This document shows positions 26,829 to 35,702 of a stretch of 64,000 nt of DNA, in pieces. The position numbers were made by a program, and so were the translations under genes. The stretch lies in assembly GCA_963812415.1 (NCBI GenBank), contig CAWEVH010000035.1, positions 45,311-109,310 on the forward strand, read 5' to 3'. The notes beneath the pieces are model-generated. The model ran no database searches. It was not told where the DNA came from and saw nothing but the letters and a program-made list of their open reading frames with translations. This stretch comes from JACVRW01 sp963812415 (GTDB lineage: Bacteria > Actinomycetota > Thermoleophilia > Solirubrobacterales > Thermoleophilaceae). How positions within the stretch are numbered: the first letter of the stretch is position 1; each line of letters begins with the position of its first letter.

Positions 26829-28390
26829 GTGATCGCAACGCCCGTCCCGCGCGATCTCGCCGCCGAGGAGGCCCGCCTCGCGCAGCGCGCGGTGGCCGGC
26901 GACGGGGACGCGTTCGCGGAGCTCTACGGTCGCTACGAGAAGCGCGCCTACAACCTCTGCCTGCGCATCCTCGGCTCCGAGGACGACGCCGCGGACGCCA
27001 CCCAGGAGGCCTTCGTCAGCGTCCTGCGCCGGCTGCCGAAGCTCGAGGGACGCGACCTCGCCTTCGGCTCCTACCTGTTCACCTCCGCGCGCCACGCCTG
27101 CTACGACCTGATCGACAGGCGCAAGCGCGCCGAGCCGAGCGACGAGATCCCCGAGTCGTCGATCCCGGTCGGCGGCGGCGTGGGCGGCGGCGGCACCGGG
27201 TTCGACCCCGGCGATCCGGAGGACGACCCGGAGCGCAACGTGCTCCAGCAGGCGCGCTCCGAGGAGATCCGGGCCGCGAACGCCGCGCTGCCGGAGCGCC
27301 AGCGTGAGGTCCTGGCCCTACGCGAGCTCGAGGAGCTTTCCTACGACGAGATCGCGGAGATCATGGAGATGAACCGCAACTCGGTCGCTCAGCTGATCTC
27401 CCGCGCCCGGATCAACCTGCGCGACGCGCTGCGCGGCACCGCGCTGGCCTCGATCGCAACATCCTCGCCGGACTGCGAGCGCGCGATCGCCCTGATCGCC
27501 GCCGGCCAGGACGGTCAGGAGGAGGCCGGCGACTGGCTCGACGACCACGTGCGCGACTGCGAGACCTGCCGGCTGAGCCGCGAGGCGATGGAGGAGGCCG
27601 GACTCTCCTACCGCGCCTGGCTGCCGGTGGCCGCGGCGCCCTTCCTGCTACGCGAGACACTGGCCCGCGCGGCCGAGTCCGTGGACGCCGACTGGTCCGA
27701 GCAGATTGCGCGCCTCGAGGCCGCGCGCGTCGGTGGCGGCGCGGGCAGCTCGCTCGAGGGCGCGCGTGCGTCGGTCGGTTCGCCACCGCCGCCTGGGCGT
27801 GGTCCTGACGGGCGCGCTCGCCGCCCTGCTCCTGCTGGTCGTGCTAACCGCCCGCACGCACGACGGAGCCCCGTCGGTCGCCCAGGAGCCCGCGGCGGAG
27901 GAGATCCCCGTCGCCGAGGCGCCGGACGACGAGCCGGCCGAGCCCGCCAAGACCGCCAAGACCGCCAAGAAGAAGGACGGGGGCGGCGCGGAGCAGGGCG
28001 GCCGGGCCCGTGGCGGTCACGCCCGAGGATGAGGATGCGGCGCCGAGCGACGGCGGCGAGCCCGCCGCGGCCGATTCGCCGCGCGCGGACCGCGGTGGCT
28101 CGAACGACAAGCGCCCGTCAGGGGACGACAACACCGGCAGCGTCGGCCGCCAGCCCCGCGGCGGCGGCGAGGGCCTGGCCGGAGACCCGCCGGGGCCCAC
28201 CGAGCAGCCGCAGAGCGAGCCGCCGGTGACCACGACTCCGGAGCCGCCCGTCGTGATCGACCCGCCCGCGGCCGGCCAGTGCCGGGATGCTCAGGGCAAT
28301 CCGATCCAATGTCCGCCGCAGCAGCCGCCGCAGACCCGCTGCCCCACGGGCTGCATCACCCTGCCGCCGCCTACCCGGCCGCCGCGGTAG
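26829..28390 (+). CDS. ECF-type sigma factor fused to zinc-finger anti-sigma domain and membrane anchor (frame interrupted twice)
   Basis: GTG 26829 gives about 520 residues once two breaks (near 27765 and 27995) are repaired by deleting one base each. Region 2 is YEKRAYNLCLRILGSEDDAA (about 36-70), and region 4 is LPERQREVLALRELEELSYD (about 156-205). An HxxxCxxC zinc motif in DDHVRDCETCRLS (about 238-250) marks a ZAS-type anti-sigma domain. A transmembrane helix follows (LGVVLTGALAALLLLVVL, about 328-346), then a proline-rich tail with CRDAQGNPIQC and CPTGC. One polypeptide thus carries sigma factor, inhibitor, anchor and an extracellular Pro-rich region. Its end overlaps the convergent GGDEF/EAL gene by 20 bp. 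Confidence 0.75.
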
Positions 28391-30317
28391 AGGCGCGCTC
28401 GCGCAGCCAGGCGCTCACGCCGGCGGCCGGCTGGGGCCGCAGCAGGAAGTAGCCCTGGGCGGCGTCGCAACCGAGCCGGCGCAGCTCCCGCAGCGTGGTC
28501 TCGCTCTCCACGCCCTCCGCCACCACCTCGAGGTCGAGGTGGTGGCCCAGGTCGATCGTCGAGCGCACGATCGCCGCGCCCGAGTCGCCGCGCTCCATGT
28601 CGCGCACGATCGAGCGATCGATCTTGAGCTCCTGGATGGGCAGCTCGAGCAGGCGCGCCAGCGACGAGTAGCCGGTGCCGAAGTCGTCGATCGAGAGGCG
28701 CACGCCGAGGGCGTGGAGGCGTTCGATCACGTCCATTGCGGTGGGCAGGTCGGCTATCAGGCCGCGTTCGGTGAGCTCGAGGTGCAGGCGGCTGCCCTCC
28801 ACGCCGGCGCGCTCGAGCAGCTCGCTGACCTCGCGCGGGAAGTGGCGATCGTGCAGGCTGCGTTCGCTCACGTTCACGGCCACCGGGACGTCGAGGCCCA
28901 TGGCGCGCCACTCGGCGCACTGCGCGAGCGCGGCCTCGAGCACCCAGGTGGTGAGCGGGCCGACGAGCGCGGTGCGCTCGGCCAGCGGCAGGAACTCCAT
29001 CGGAGCGAGCAGGCCCTCCACCGGATGCTGCCAGCGGACAAGCGCCTCCACCCCGGTGACCTCGCCCGTCTGAAGATCCACCTTCGGCTGGTAGTGCAGC
29101 ACCAGCTCGCCGTCCGCGATGGCCCGGCGGAGCTCCGCCAGCCGGGCGACGCTTCCGGACTCGCGGCGGTCGCGCTCGGGCCGGAAGACCTCCACCGAGG
29201 TGCCGCCGCGCTTGGCGGCGTACATGGCCATGTCGGCCGCCTGGAGCAGACCCTCGCCGTCCTCGGCGTGGTCCGGGAACAGCGCGATGCCGATGCTCGC
29301 CTCCACCACGAGCGGCACGTCCCCGAGCACGAACTCCTCCGCGAGCGTGGCACTCACGCGGTCGGCGATCTCGACCGCCGCGGACGCGCGGTCGACCTCG
29401 TCGAGCAGCAGGGCGAACTCGTCGCCGCCCAGGCGCGCGAGCAGATCCCCGGCACGCACGGTGGTCTGCAGCCGGGTGGCGACCTCGCGCAGGAGCATGT
29501 CCCCGTGCCCGTGGCCGAGAGCGTCGTTCACCTCCTTGAAGCGGTCGAGGTCGAACATCAGCAGTGCGAAGCGGCCATCGCGCGAGCCGGCCCGCTCGAC
29601 CGCCCGCCCGAGGGCGGCCAACAGCTGGCGCCGGTTCGCGATCCCGGTCAGATCGTCGTGAAGCGCCTGGTGGCGGCTCTCCTCGGCGTGCCGGCGCAGC
29701 GTGCGCGAGGCCCGCCCGACGATCGGGAACAGGAGCAGCTCGAGCAACGCGAGCCCGGCGACCAGCACGAGGTAGAGATTCCGCGTGTCCTCGTCGATGC
29801 GGGCCTGGATCGGGCGGTAGGGCAGGTAGAGCTCGAACACCCCCACGGGACGGCGGTCGCCCAGGAGCCGCAGCGGCACGTAGATCTCGTAGAGCGGCTT
29901 GCCGTCGCCGTCCGCCTCCTCGAAGGTCGCAAGGACCTCGCCCCTGAGCGCCGGGCGAACGTGCTCCTGGTCCCGTTGACCGATCTCGCTGCGGTCGAGT
30001 GAGTACACGAGGTCGCCGCTGCCGCTGTAGAGCTTCGCGTTGTGGATCGTGCCGCGGAGCACCAGCGCGTCGATGCGCTGCTCGAGGCTCATCAGGTGCT
30101 CCTCGCTGAGCCCGTAGCGCAGGTCGTTGCGCGTGACGTGCTGGTCGACCAGGTCGTTGGCGATCCGAGTCGCCATCCGTGTCGCGTCCATGGCCGCGCG
30201 GTCACGGATCTGGTTCTTCAGGACGTACGCCAGCGCCGCTCCCATCAGCCCGACGGCCACGAGGCTAAGCAGGCTGAATTTCACGAGCAGGCTGAGCTGT
30301 GGAATCCGCTGCAGCAT
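28371..30317 (-). CDS. GGDEF-EAL cyclic-di-GMP protein with membrane sensor
   Basis: 648 residues. A transmembrane helix is near 11-33 (LVKFSLLSLVAVGLMGAALAY), then an extracytoplasmic sensor with heptad-like helices (34-170), then a second membrane segment LVLVAGLALLELLLFPIVG (about 177-196). The diguanylate cyclase domain keeps DDLTGIANRR, the active LLARLGGDEFALLL, and an I-site RAGD five residues upstream. The EAL domain keeps EALVRWQHP, DDFGTGYSS and AEGVE, so both catalytic sites look intact. It probably makes and/or degrades c-di-GMP in response to an external signal. Confidence 0.92.
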   Translation of the reverse strand: MLQRIPQLSLLVKFSLLSLVAVGLMGAALAYVLKNQIRDRAAMDATRMATRIANDLVDQHVTRNDLRYGLSEEHLMSLEQRIDALVLRGTIHNAKLYSGSGDLVYSLDRSEIGQRDQEHVRPALRGEVLATFEEADGDGKPLYEIYVPLRLLGDRRPVGVFELYLPYRPIQARIDEDTRNLYLVLVAGLALLELLLFPIVGRASRTLRRHAEESRHQALHDDLTGIANRRQLLAALGRAVERAGSRDGRFALLMFDLDRFKEVNDALGHGHGDMLLREVATRLQTTVRAGDLLARLGGDEFALLLDEVDRASAAVEIADRVSATLAEEFVLGDVPLVVEASIGIALFPDHAEDGEGLLQAADMAMYAAKRGGTSVEVFRPERDRRESGSVARLAELRRAIADGELVLHYQPKVDLQTGEVTGVEALVRWQHPVEGLLAPMEFLPLAERTALVGPLTTWVLEAALAQCAEWRAMGLDVPVAVNVSERSLHDRHFPREVSELLERAGVEGSRLHLELTERGLIADLPTAMDVIERLHALGVRLSIDDFGTGYSSLARLLELPIQELKIDRSIVRDMERGDSGAAIVRSTIDLGHHLDLEVVAEGVESETTLRELRRLGCDAAQGYFLLRPQPAAGVSAWLRERASTAAAG

Positions 30318-30363
30318 CCCACCCGTGATACTCGGCCCCCGAAGTAGCCGCCTTTAGCCGCGC

Positions 30364-31218
30364 TCAGTAGTCGCGCGGATCGAAGCCGCGACCGATGTCG
30401 CGCCCGCGGCAGCCGGTGCGCCGGCTCTTGCCGTCGAAGGGCAGGCGCACGATCGTCTGCGCCTCGTTGTTGTCCTCGTCCGACTCGTAGATGCCGTTCC
30501 CCGGATCGGCGATGTGCACGTAGGCGAAGCAGCCGCGCAGACCGGTCACGTCGATCCACTGCTCCGGATAGGCGGGCGGGTAGATGTCGGCCCAGCCCGG
30601 CGAGGTGCCGAGGGTCACGCCGCGGGCGCGGGTGTTGTTGCTGCAGGCCGGGTACACGCGCCTGCGCGGCGAGCGCGGCGTGTCGGGCCTCGTGTGCGTG
30701 AGATCGCGCAGGCAGTACGCCACCTTGGGACCGGTGCGGACGCGCCGCGTGCGCCTCCCCTGCGCATCCACGCGCCAGAGCTCGAAGCGGGCGGCGTCGT
30801 GGAACTTCCACCAGTAGCGCTGCTGGTGCGCGAACTTGAACTCGAGCCGGGCGCCGGTGCGCACAGCGATTCGGTCTCCGAACCTCGTGTAGATGCGCTG
30901 ACGGGCGTTCATGAAGCGAGCTGAGGCGCGCGTGCCGTGCAGCTCGACCGGGCCCCTCCCGACGCTGTCGATGACGTTCCCCGCGCGCAGGACGGTATGT
31001 CCGGCCTTGGTCAGGCGGTCGGTGTAGAGGCCGTACGGACGGCGCATCACGAGGTCCGGACAGCGCAGCTCCTCGGCGAACTCCCCGATGCACGGGTTCT
31101 CGTCCACCTGCGCTCGCTCGGGCGCGCTGCCCGCCGGCGGCTCGACCGCGAGCGCCGTGCCGGCGAGGGTCGCGGCGGCGGCGAGCATGGCTGTGAGAAC
31201 GGCACGCACCCGGTCCAT
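30364..31218 (-). CDS. secreted lysyl oxidase family protein
   Basis: 284 residues with a signal peptide (RAVLTAMLAAAATLAGTALA). The lysyl-oxidase fold is recognisable by CPDLVMRRPYGLY, QQRYWWKFHDAARFELW, AYCLRDLTH, TSPGWADIYPPAYPEQWIDV and GIYESDEDNNEAQTIVRL. Eukaryotic members cross-link extracellular proteins using copper and a lysine-tyrosyl quinone. In the usual copper-binding stretch only one His (WKFHD) is obvious here, so metal binding may differ. Cysteines (CPDL, YPACSNN, GCFAY, GCRG) suggest disulfides. It is divergent from the patatin gene with 66 bp between starts. Confidence 0.82.
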   Translation of the reverse strand: MDRVRAVLTAMLAAAATLAGTALAVEPPAGSAPERAQVDENPCIGEFAEELRCPDLVMRRPYGLYTDRLTKAGHTVLRAGNVIDSVGRGPVELHGTRASARFMNARQRIYTRFGDRIAVRTGARLEFKFAHQQRYWWKFHDAARFELWRVDAQGRRTRRVRTGPKVAYCLRDLTHTRPDTPRSPRRRVYPACSNNTRARGVTLGTSPGWADIYPPAYPEQWIDVTGLRGCFAYVHIADPGNGIYESDEDNNEAQTIVRLPFDGKSRRTGCRGRDIGRGFDPRDY

Positions 31219-31284
31219 CTATAGCGGTTACCCTCGCGGAAAGATGCCATCGCTCCGGTCCGTGCCGAGCCCGGCCCCTCGCGC

Positions 31285-32196
31285 ATGACGCGCGTTCTTG
31301 CAATCGACGGCGGCGGGATCCGCGGCCTGATCCCGGCGCTGGTGCTCGCCGAGATCGAAGAGCGCGCGGGACGCCCCGTGTTCGAGCTGTTCGACCTGAT
31401 CGCCGGGACCTCGACCGGCGGGATCATCGCCTGCGCGCTGTGCGCGCCCGATCCCCTTCCAGCCGAGCGCGTCGTGGCGCTGTACGAGGAGGAGGGGCCG
31501 AAGATCTTCGACCGCAGCCTGTTCCAGCGGATTCGGAGCGCGGACGGGCTGCTCGACGAGAAGTACGACTCGGCCGCTCTGGACAGCGCGCTCGAGCGCT
31601 TCCTGGGCGACAAGCGGCTGAGCGAGGCGACCCCCGAGCTGATCATCCCCGCCTACGACACCGCGGAGCCCGGGCCCTACTTCTTCAAGAGCCGAACGGC
31701 GCGCGAGAGCGCGGACGAGGACTTCCCGCTGGCGGTGGCGGCGCGCGCGACCTCGGTGGCTCCCACCTACTTCGAGGCGTCGGAGGTGGGGGCGCGCTCG
31801 CTGGTGGACGGCGGCGTGTTCGCCGTGAACCCGGCGATGTCGGCGTTCGCCGAGGTGCTCCGCTTCCAGCCGGCCGCGGAGGTCCGGCTCGTCTCGCTCG
31901 GCACGGGCCAGCGCACGCGCAAGCGCCCGTTCAGCGAGATCGAGGACTGGGGCCTGCTCGAGTGGGCGAAGCCGATCCTCGACGTGGTCTTCGACGGAAT
32001 CTCGGACGCCGTCGACTACCAGCTGCGGCACGCGCTCGTCGACGGGCGCTACTGGCGCCTGCAGACCGAGCTGACCGAGGCGAGCGACGAGCTCGACGAC
32101 GCCAGCCCCGAGAACCTCGCCGCGCTGCGGCGCCAGGCGGAGCAGCTGATCCGGGAGCGGAGCGCGGACATCGACGCCATCGTCGCGGCGCTCTGA
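31285..32196 (+). CDS. patatin-like phospholipase
   Basis: 303 residues. The oxyanion glycine loop is AIDGGGIRGLIP (about 6-17), the nucleophile elbow is LIAGTSTGGIIA (Ser near 44), and the catalytic Asp is in SLVDGGVFAVNP (about 175). A catalytic Ser-Asp dyad is therefore present. There is no signal peptide, so it is probably a cytoplasmic lipase/acyl hydrolase acting on membrane lipids. No nucleotide-cyclase gene is adjacent, so a CBASS effector role is not supported. Confidence 0.92.
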   Translation: MTRVLAIDGGGIRGLIPALVLAEIEERAGRPVFELFDLIAGTSTGGIIACALCAPDPLPAERVVALYEEEGPKIFDRSLFQRIRSADGLLDEKYDSAALDSALERFLGDKRLSEATPELIIPAYDTAEPGPYFFKSRTARESADEDFPLAVAARATSVAPTYFEASEVGARSLVDGGVFAVNPAMSAFAEVLRFQPAAEVRLVSLGTGQRTRKRPFSEIEDWGLLEWAKPILDVVFDGISDAVDYQLRHALVDGRYWRLQTELTEASDELDDASPENLAALRRQAEQLIRERSADIDAIVAAL

Positions 32197-32275
32197 GGGG
32201 TCGATTTCGTCCAAGACCGGGCGCGCGGGGCGGCGCTAGCGTGGCACCTCGCAAGTCGAAACGAAGGAGATCGAG

Positions 32276-32638
32276 ATGTCCGGTGAGCTGTCGTTCTTCG
32301 AGTTGGGAGTCGAGGACCCCGCGCGCGGGCGAGCGTTCTACGAGGCGCTGTTCGGCTGGAGCTTCGAGCCGTCGCCCTCGGGCGGCGGCTTCACGATCGG
32401 AACGCCGACGGTGCCGGGCGGCATGCACGGCGGCGACAAGGGCGCGGCGCCGTACGTCTTCTTCGCGGTCCCCGACATCGACGCTGCGATCGAGCGGGTG
32501 GTCGAGCTCGGCGGCGCGGTCGAGGAGATCGACGTCGAGGGCGACGACGAGGAGACGGCGGCCCGCTACGGCCGCTTCAAGCTGTGCCGCGACGACCAGG
32601 GCTCCTCGTTCGGGCTGCACCAGCCGCCCGGCGCATAG
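32276..32638 (+). CDS. VOC family (glyoxalase/bleomycin-resistance fold) protein
   Basis: 120 residues consisting of one beta-alpha-beta-beta-beta repeat pair: SFFELGVEDPARGRAFYEAL, FGWSFEPSPSG, PYVFFAVPDIDAAIERVVEL and the closing FKLCRDDQGSSFGLHQPPG. Metal ligands are not certain (His at the start is replaced by Glu). An AAGGAG-type ribosome site lies 7 bp upstream (gaaggagatcg). The VOC fold serves glyoxalases, dioxygenases and resistance proteins; the substrate is unknown. Confidence 0.85.
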   Translation: MSGELSFFELGVEDPARGRAFYEALFGWSFEPSPSGGGFTIGTPTVPGGMHGGDKGAAPYVFFAVPDIDAAIERVVELGGAVEEIDVEGDDEETAARYGRFKLCRDDQGSSFGLHQPPGA

Positions 32639-32696
32639 GCCGGCGCCGCCCTCTCGCGTGTCGTTTGGCTCGGCGGGCGGCCGGCGAGGCCGGCCC

Positions 32697-32734
32697 GACC
32701 CCACAGGATGGGGTCAAGTCAGGACTGATTGACC
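32697..32734. repeat. REP-like tandem hairpins
   Basis: Two overlapping dyads: GACCCCA-cagga-TGGGGTC (32697-32715) and GGTCAAg-TCAG-ga-CTGA-TTGACC (32712-32734), the second with one bulged G. The GGGGTCAAGTCAGGA core resembles REP sequences moved by Y1 (RAYT) transposases. No RAYT gene is nearby. It may also serve as terminator for the VOC gene. Confidence 0.6.
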
Positions 32735-32779
32735 ATTCGCGCTACTGACCGCCGGCGGGCCGGGGCGGAGTCGGCGCGC

Positions 32780-33925
32780 CTACGCGCACGGCCCGGTGTC
32801 CACCGGGCCGCCCGCCCTGCCCAGCGCGTCGCGCACGATCCTGTCAGGCACCCCGAAGCCGGAGCTCTCGGAGTCCGAGACCGAGGCCGCGAAGATCGTG
32901 GTGACCACCCGGCCGCTGCCGTCGACCATCGGGCCGCCCGAGTTGCCGGAGCGCACGAGGCCGCGCAGCGAGGTGATCGCGCGGGTGACCGGGCCGCGGC
33001 CGTAGGCGTCCTGGGTCACCACCTCGGAGGTCTGGCCGAGGCGGCCCGGCTGCACGTCGTAGCCGCCGTTCTCGGGAAAGCCGAGGATCGCCGCGGAGGT
33101 GCCGGGCGCCGCCCCGCCCCTCAGCCGCAGGGCCGGCGCTCCGGTCAGTCCCGGAGCGCGGAGGATGGCGAGGTCGTTCCTGGCATCGAACCAGATCGCG
33201 TCGGCGTCGATCCGGGCGCCGTCGCCGCCGAGCTGCACGGTCGTGTCGTCCTGGCCGGCGACCACGTGGGCGTTCGTCACGACCACCCCGTTGCCGGCGA
33301 CCCAGCCCGATCCCTGCACGCCCAACCCGCACGCGGTGCCGAGCACGCGGACCACGCTGTCCGCGGCGCGGCGCACCTCGGGGTCGCGCGCGATCCTCGA
33401 GCTCGGCGGCGCCACGTCGGCCGCGGGGCCGTCGATCTCCGGGAAGGGGTCGAAGCGCGCGAGTGCCTGGAGGAGCGGCCCCGAGGGCGGCAACGCGTCG
33501 TTGAGCGTTCCGAGGATCGCCGAGCGCTGGATCGGCTCGCGGAGCTCCCGCGCACCGGGGGTCTGGAGCGCCACGGCGCCTCCCACCCAGACCAGCAGCA
33601 GGCCGAGGCAGCCCACGAGCAGCGCCCCGCCCACGCCATCGACGCGCCCGAGCCGCTCGCCGAGCCGGAGCCGAAGGTGGAAGCCGAGCAGCTCGAACCC
33701 CGAGGCCAGCACGCCGCCGACGAGCAGCGCCGCCACCAGCGCGAACAGCGGTGCGTAGGGCGAGCTCGAGCCGTCCTCCAGGAGGAGCGGGCCAAGGCGG
33801 GAGCCGATGAAGGCGCCAGCCACGAAGCCGGCCAGCGACAGCGCTCCCACCACCAGCCCCTGGGCGTAGCCCCAGGTGGCCATCAAGAGCGTGAAGCCGA
33901 CGATGATCCAGTCGAGGGGCGTCAC
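32780..33925 (-). CDS. marP: MarP-type membrane serine protease (CvpA domain + trypsin fold)
   Basis: 381 residues from GTG 33925. A CvpA-like N-terminus with four hydrophobic helices (about 5-25, 28-46, 62-82, 98-118) is followed by a periplasmic chymotrypsin-fold protease: TNAHVVAG (His about 219), DLAILRAP (Asp about 251) and RSGNSGGPMVDG (Ser about 329). Two cysteines (GTACGLG, GPCA) resemble the redox pair of mycobacterial MarP. MarP cleaves the peptidoglycan hydrolase RipA and confers acid/oxidative resistance in mycobacteria. The gene is head to head with a penicillin-binding protein, which fits a cell-wall role. Confidence 0.88.
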   Translation of the reverse strand: MTPLDWIIVGFTLLMATWGYAQGLVVGALSLAGFVAGAFIGSRLGPLLLEDGSSSPYAPLFALVAALLVGGVLASGFELLGFHLRLRLGERLGRVDGVGGALLVGCLGLLLVWVGGAVALQTPGARELREPIQRSAILGTLNDALPPSGPLLQALARFDPFPEIDGPAADVAPPSSRIARDPEVRRAADSVVRVLGTACGLGVQGSGWVAGNGVVVTNAHVVAGQDDTTVQLGGDGARIDADAIWFDARNDLAILRAPGLTGAPALRLRGGAAPGTSAAILGFPENGGYDVQPGRLGQTSEVVTQDAYGRGPVTRAITSLRGLVRSGNSGGPMVDGSGRVVTTIFAASVSDSESSGFGVPDRIVRDALGRAGGPVDTGPCA

Positions 33926-34016
33926 CCGCCCCAGGCAGCGTAGCGCCGTCGCGCCAGCCTCGAGCCGGTCTCGGCCGCCTGGCTACCATCGTCACAACCC
34001 CCCACCCCCCGCTTCC

Positions 34017-35702
34017 CTGAACGAGCTCACCTCCGAGCGCCGCCGGCGCCTCACCCATCGTGCGCTGCCCGCACTGTGCGGGCTCAGCGGCGTCGCCCTG
34101 ATCGCGGGCGTACTGGTCGGCGCCGGGGTGATCTCCGGATCCGAGCGGGTGGCGCGCGACTTCGCGACCGCCTGGGAGGGCGGCGACCTGCGCGCGATGC
34201 ACGCGCTCCTCAGCGAGGACTCCCAACGTGTCTACCCGCTCGAGCGCTTCGAACGGGCCTACCGGCGCGCCGCCACCACCGCAACCGCCACGGGCGTGAC
34301 CAGCGCCGAGCCGACCGGCGAGCGCGACGGCGCCGTGGTCTTCCCGGTCGAGGTCCGCACGCGCGTGTTCGGGCGGGTGCCCGGCGAGCTGCTCCTACCC
34401 GTGAGCGAGGACCGAGTGGACTGGGAGCCGCATCTCGTGTTCCCCGGGCTGCGCTCGGGCGAGCGCCTGACGCGCGGGATCGAAGTGCCGGAGCGCGCGA
34501 CGCTCCTGTCGCGCAACGGGCGGGTGCTCGCGGAGGGGCCTGCCGGCCAGCGCAGCTCGCCGCTCGTGGGGATCGCCGACTCGGTAGCGGGGAGCATGGA
34601 GCCCGAGGAGACGGCCGCGGAGCGCAGGGGCCTCTACGCACAGGGGTTCCCGCGCGACTATCCGGTGGGACAGAGCGGCCTCGAGGAGGCGTTCGAGGAG
34701 CGGTTGCGCGGGCGCCCCGGCGGCGAGCTGATCGCCGGCGGGCGCAGGGTGCTCGCGCGTACCCGGCCGCGGCCCGCGCCGGCCGTGCGCACCACGATCA
34801 GTCCGCGCATCCAGGAGGCCGCCGTGATCGGGCTGGCCGGCCGGCTCGGCGGGATCGCGGCCCTCGATCCGCGCAACGGAGAGATCCTCGCCCTCGCCGG
34901 CATCGCGTTCTCCGCCCCGCAGCCGCCGGGCTCGACCTTCAAGATCGTGACCACCACCGCCGCGCTCGAGCAACGGCTGGTCAAGCCCTCGGACGAGTTC
35001 CCGGTGGAGTCGGCGGCGACCATCGACGGCGTCGAGCTCGAGAACGCGAACGGGGAGTTCTGCGGCGGCAGCTTCCGCGAGAGCTTCGCGCACTCGTGCA
35101 ACTCGGTGTTCGCGCCGCTCGGCGTGGAGGTGGGCTCCGAGGCGCTCGTGGACGCCGCCGAGCGCTACGGCTGGAACGGCGACCCGGTGGTCCCCGGCGA
35201 GCTGCCGAGCACCCTGCCCCCGGCGTCCGAGATCGTGTCGCCGCTCGAGGTCGCCTCGACCGCGATCGGGCAGTTCAAGACGCTCGCCACCCCGCTCCAG
35301 ATGGCGTCCGTGTCGCAGGTGATCGCGACCGGCGGGGTGCGCTACCTGCCCACACTCGGCCTGGGCGAGCGCTCAGAGTCCTTCCGAGTGACCAACCGGC
35401 GGGTGGCCCGTACGATCGGCTCGCTGATGGTCGACGTCGTGAAGTACGGCACCGGCACCGCGGCGGCGATCGACGGCGTGCAGGTGGCAGGCAAGACCGG
35501 TACCGCCGAGCTCGGCGACACGCGTGATCCCGAGACCGGCGAGACGCTGCCGCCCGACCCCACCAACACCGACGCCTGGTTCACCGCCTACGCGCCGGCC
35601 CGCCGGCCGACGATCGCGGTGGGGGTGATGTTCGTGGGCGCCGGCTCCGGTGGCGCGACGGCGGCGCCCGCGGCGCGGGTGGTGATGGACGAGGCGCTCT
35701 AG
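34017..35702 (+). CDS. penicillin-binding transpeptidase (class B-like)
   Basis: About 561 residues. One N-terminal membrane helix (LPALCGLSGVALIAGVLVGAG) is followed by an NTF2/MecA-like N-terminal domain (ARDFATAWEGGDLRAMHALL). The transpeptidase follows with GSTFKIV (SxxK, Ser about 306), HSCNSVF (SxN, about 360) and AGKTGTAEL (KTG, about 493), all intact, so it should bind beta-lactams and cross-link peptidoglycan. No ATG/GTG/TTG lies just upstream of the membrane helix. CTG 34017 is used here; alternatively the start is mis-sequenced. A TACCAT -10-like box is at 33984-33989. Its stop shares CTAG with the convergent lipoprotein gene. Confidence 0.83.
   Translation: MNELTSERRRRLTHRALPALCGLSGVALIAGVLVGAGVISGSERVARDFATAWEGGDLRAMHALLSEDSQRVYPLERFERAYRRAATTATATGVTSAEPTGERDGAVVFPVEVRTRVFGRVPGELLLPVSEDRVDWEPHLVFPGLRSGERLTRGIEVPERATLLSRNGRVLAEGPAGQRSSPLVGIADSVAGSMEPEETAAERRGLYAQGFPRDYPVGQSGLEEAFEERLRGRPGGELIAGGRRVLARTRPRPAPAVRTTISPRIQEAAVIGLAGRLGGIAALDPRNGEILALAGIAFSAPQPPGSTFKIVTTTAALEQRLVKPSDEFPVESAATIDGVELENANGEFCGGSFRESFAHSCNSVFAPLGVEVGSEALVDAAERYGWNGDPVVPGELPSTLPPASEIVSPLEVASTAIGQFKTLATPLQMASVSQVIATGGVRYLPTLGLGERSESFRVTNRRVARTIGSLMVDVVKYGTGTAAAIDGVQVAGKTGTAELGDTRDPETGETLPPDPTNTDAWFTAYAPARRPTIAVGVMFVGAGSGGATAAPAARVVMDEAL

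Noticed and set aside
31285..32196. Patatin phospholipase as a CBASS or other defence effector
   Set aside because: No nucleotidyltransferase, TIR or other defence gene is adjacent; the neighbours are a lysyl-oxidase homologue and a VOC protein.
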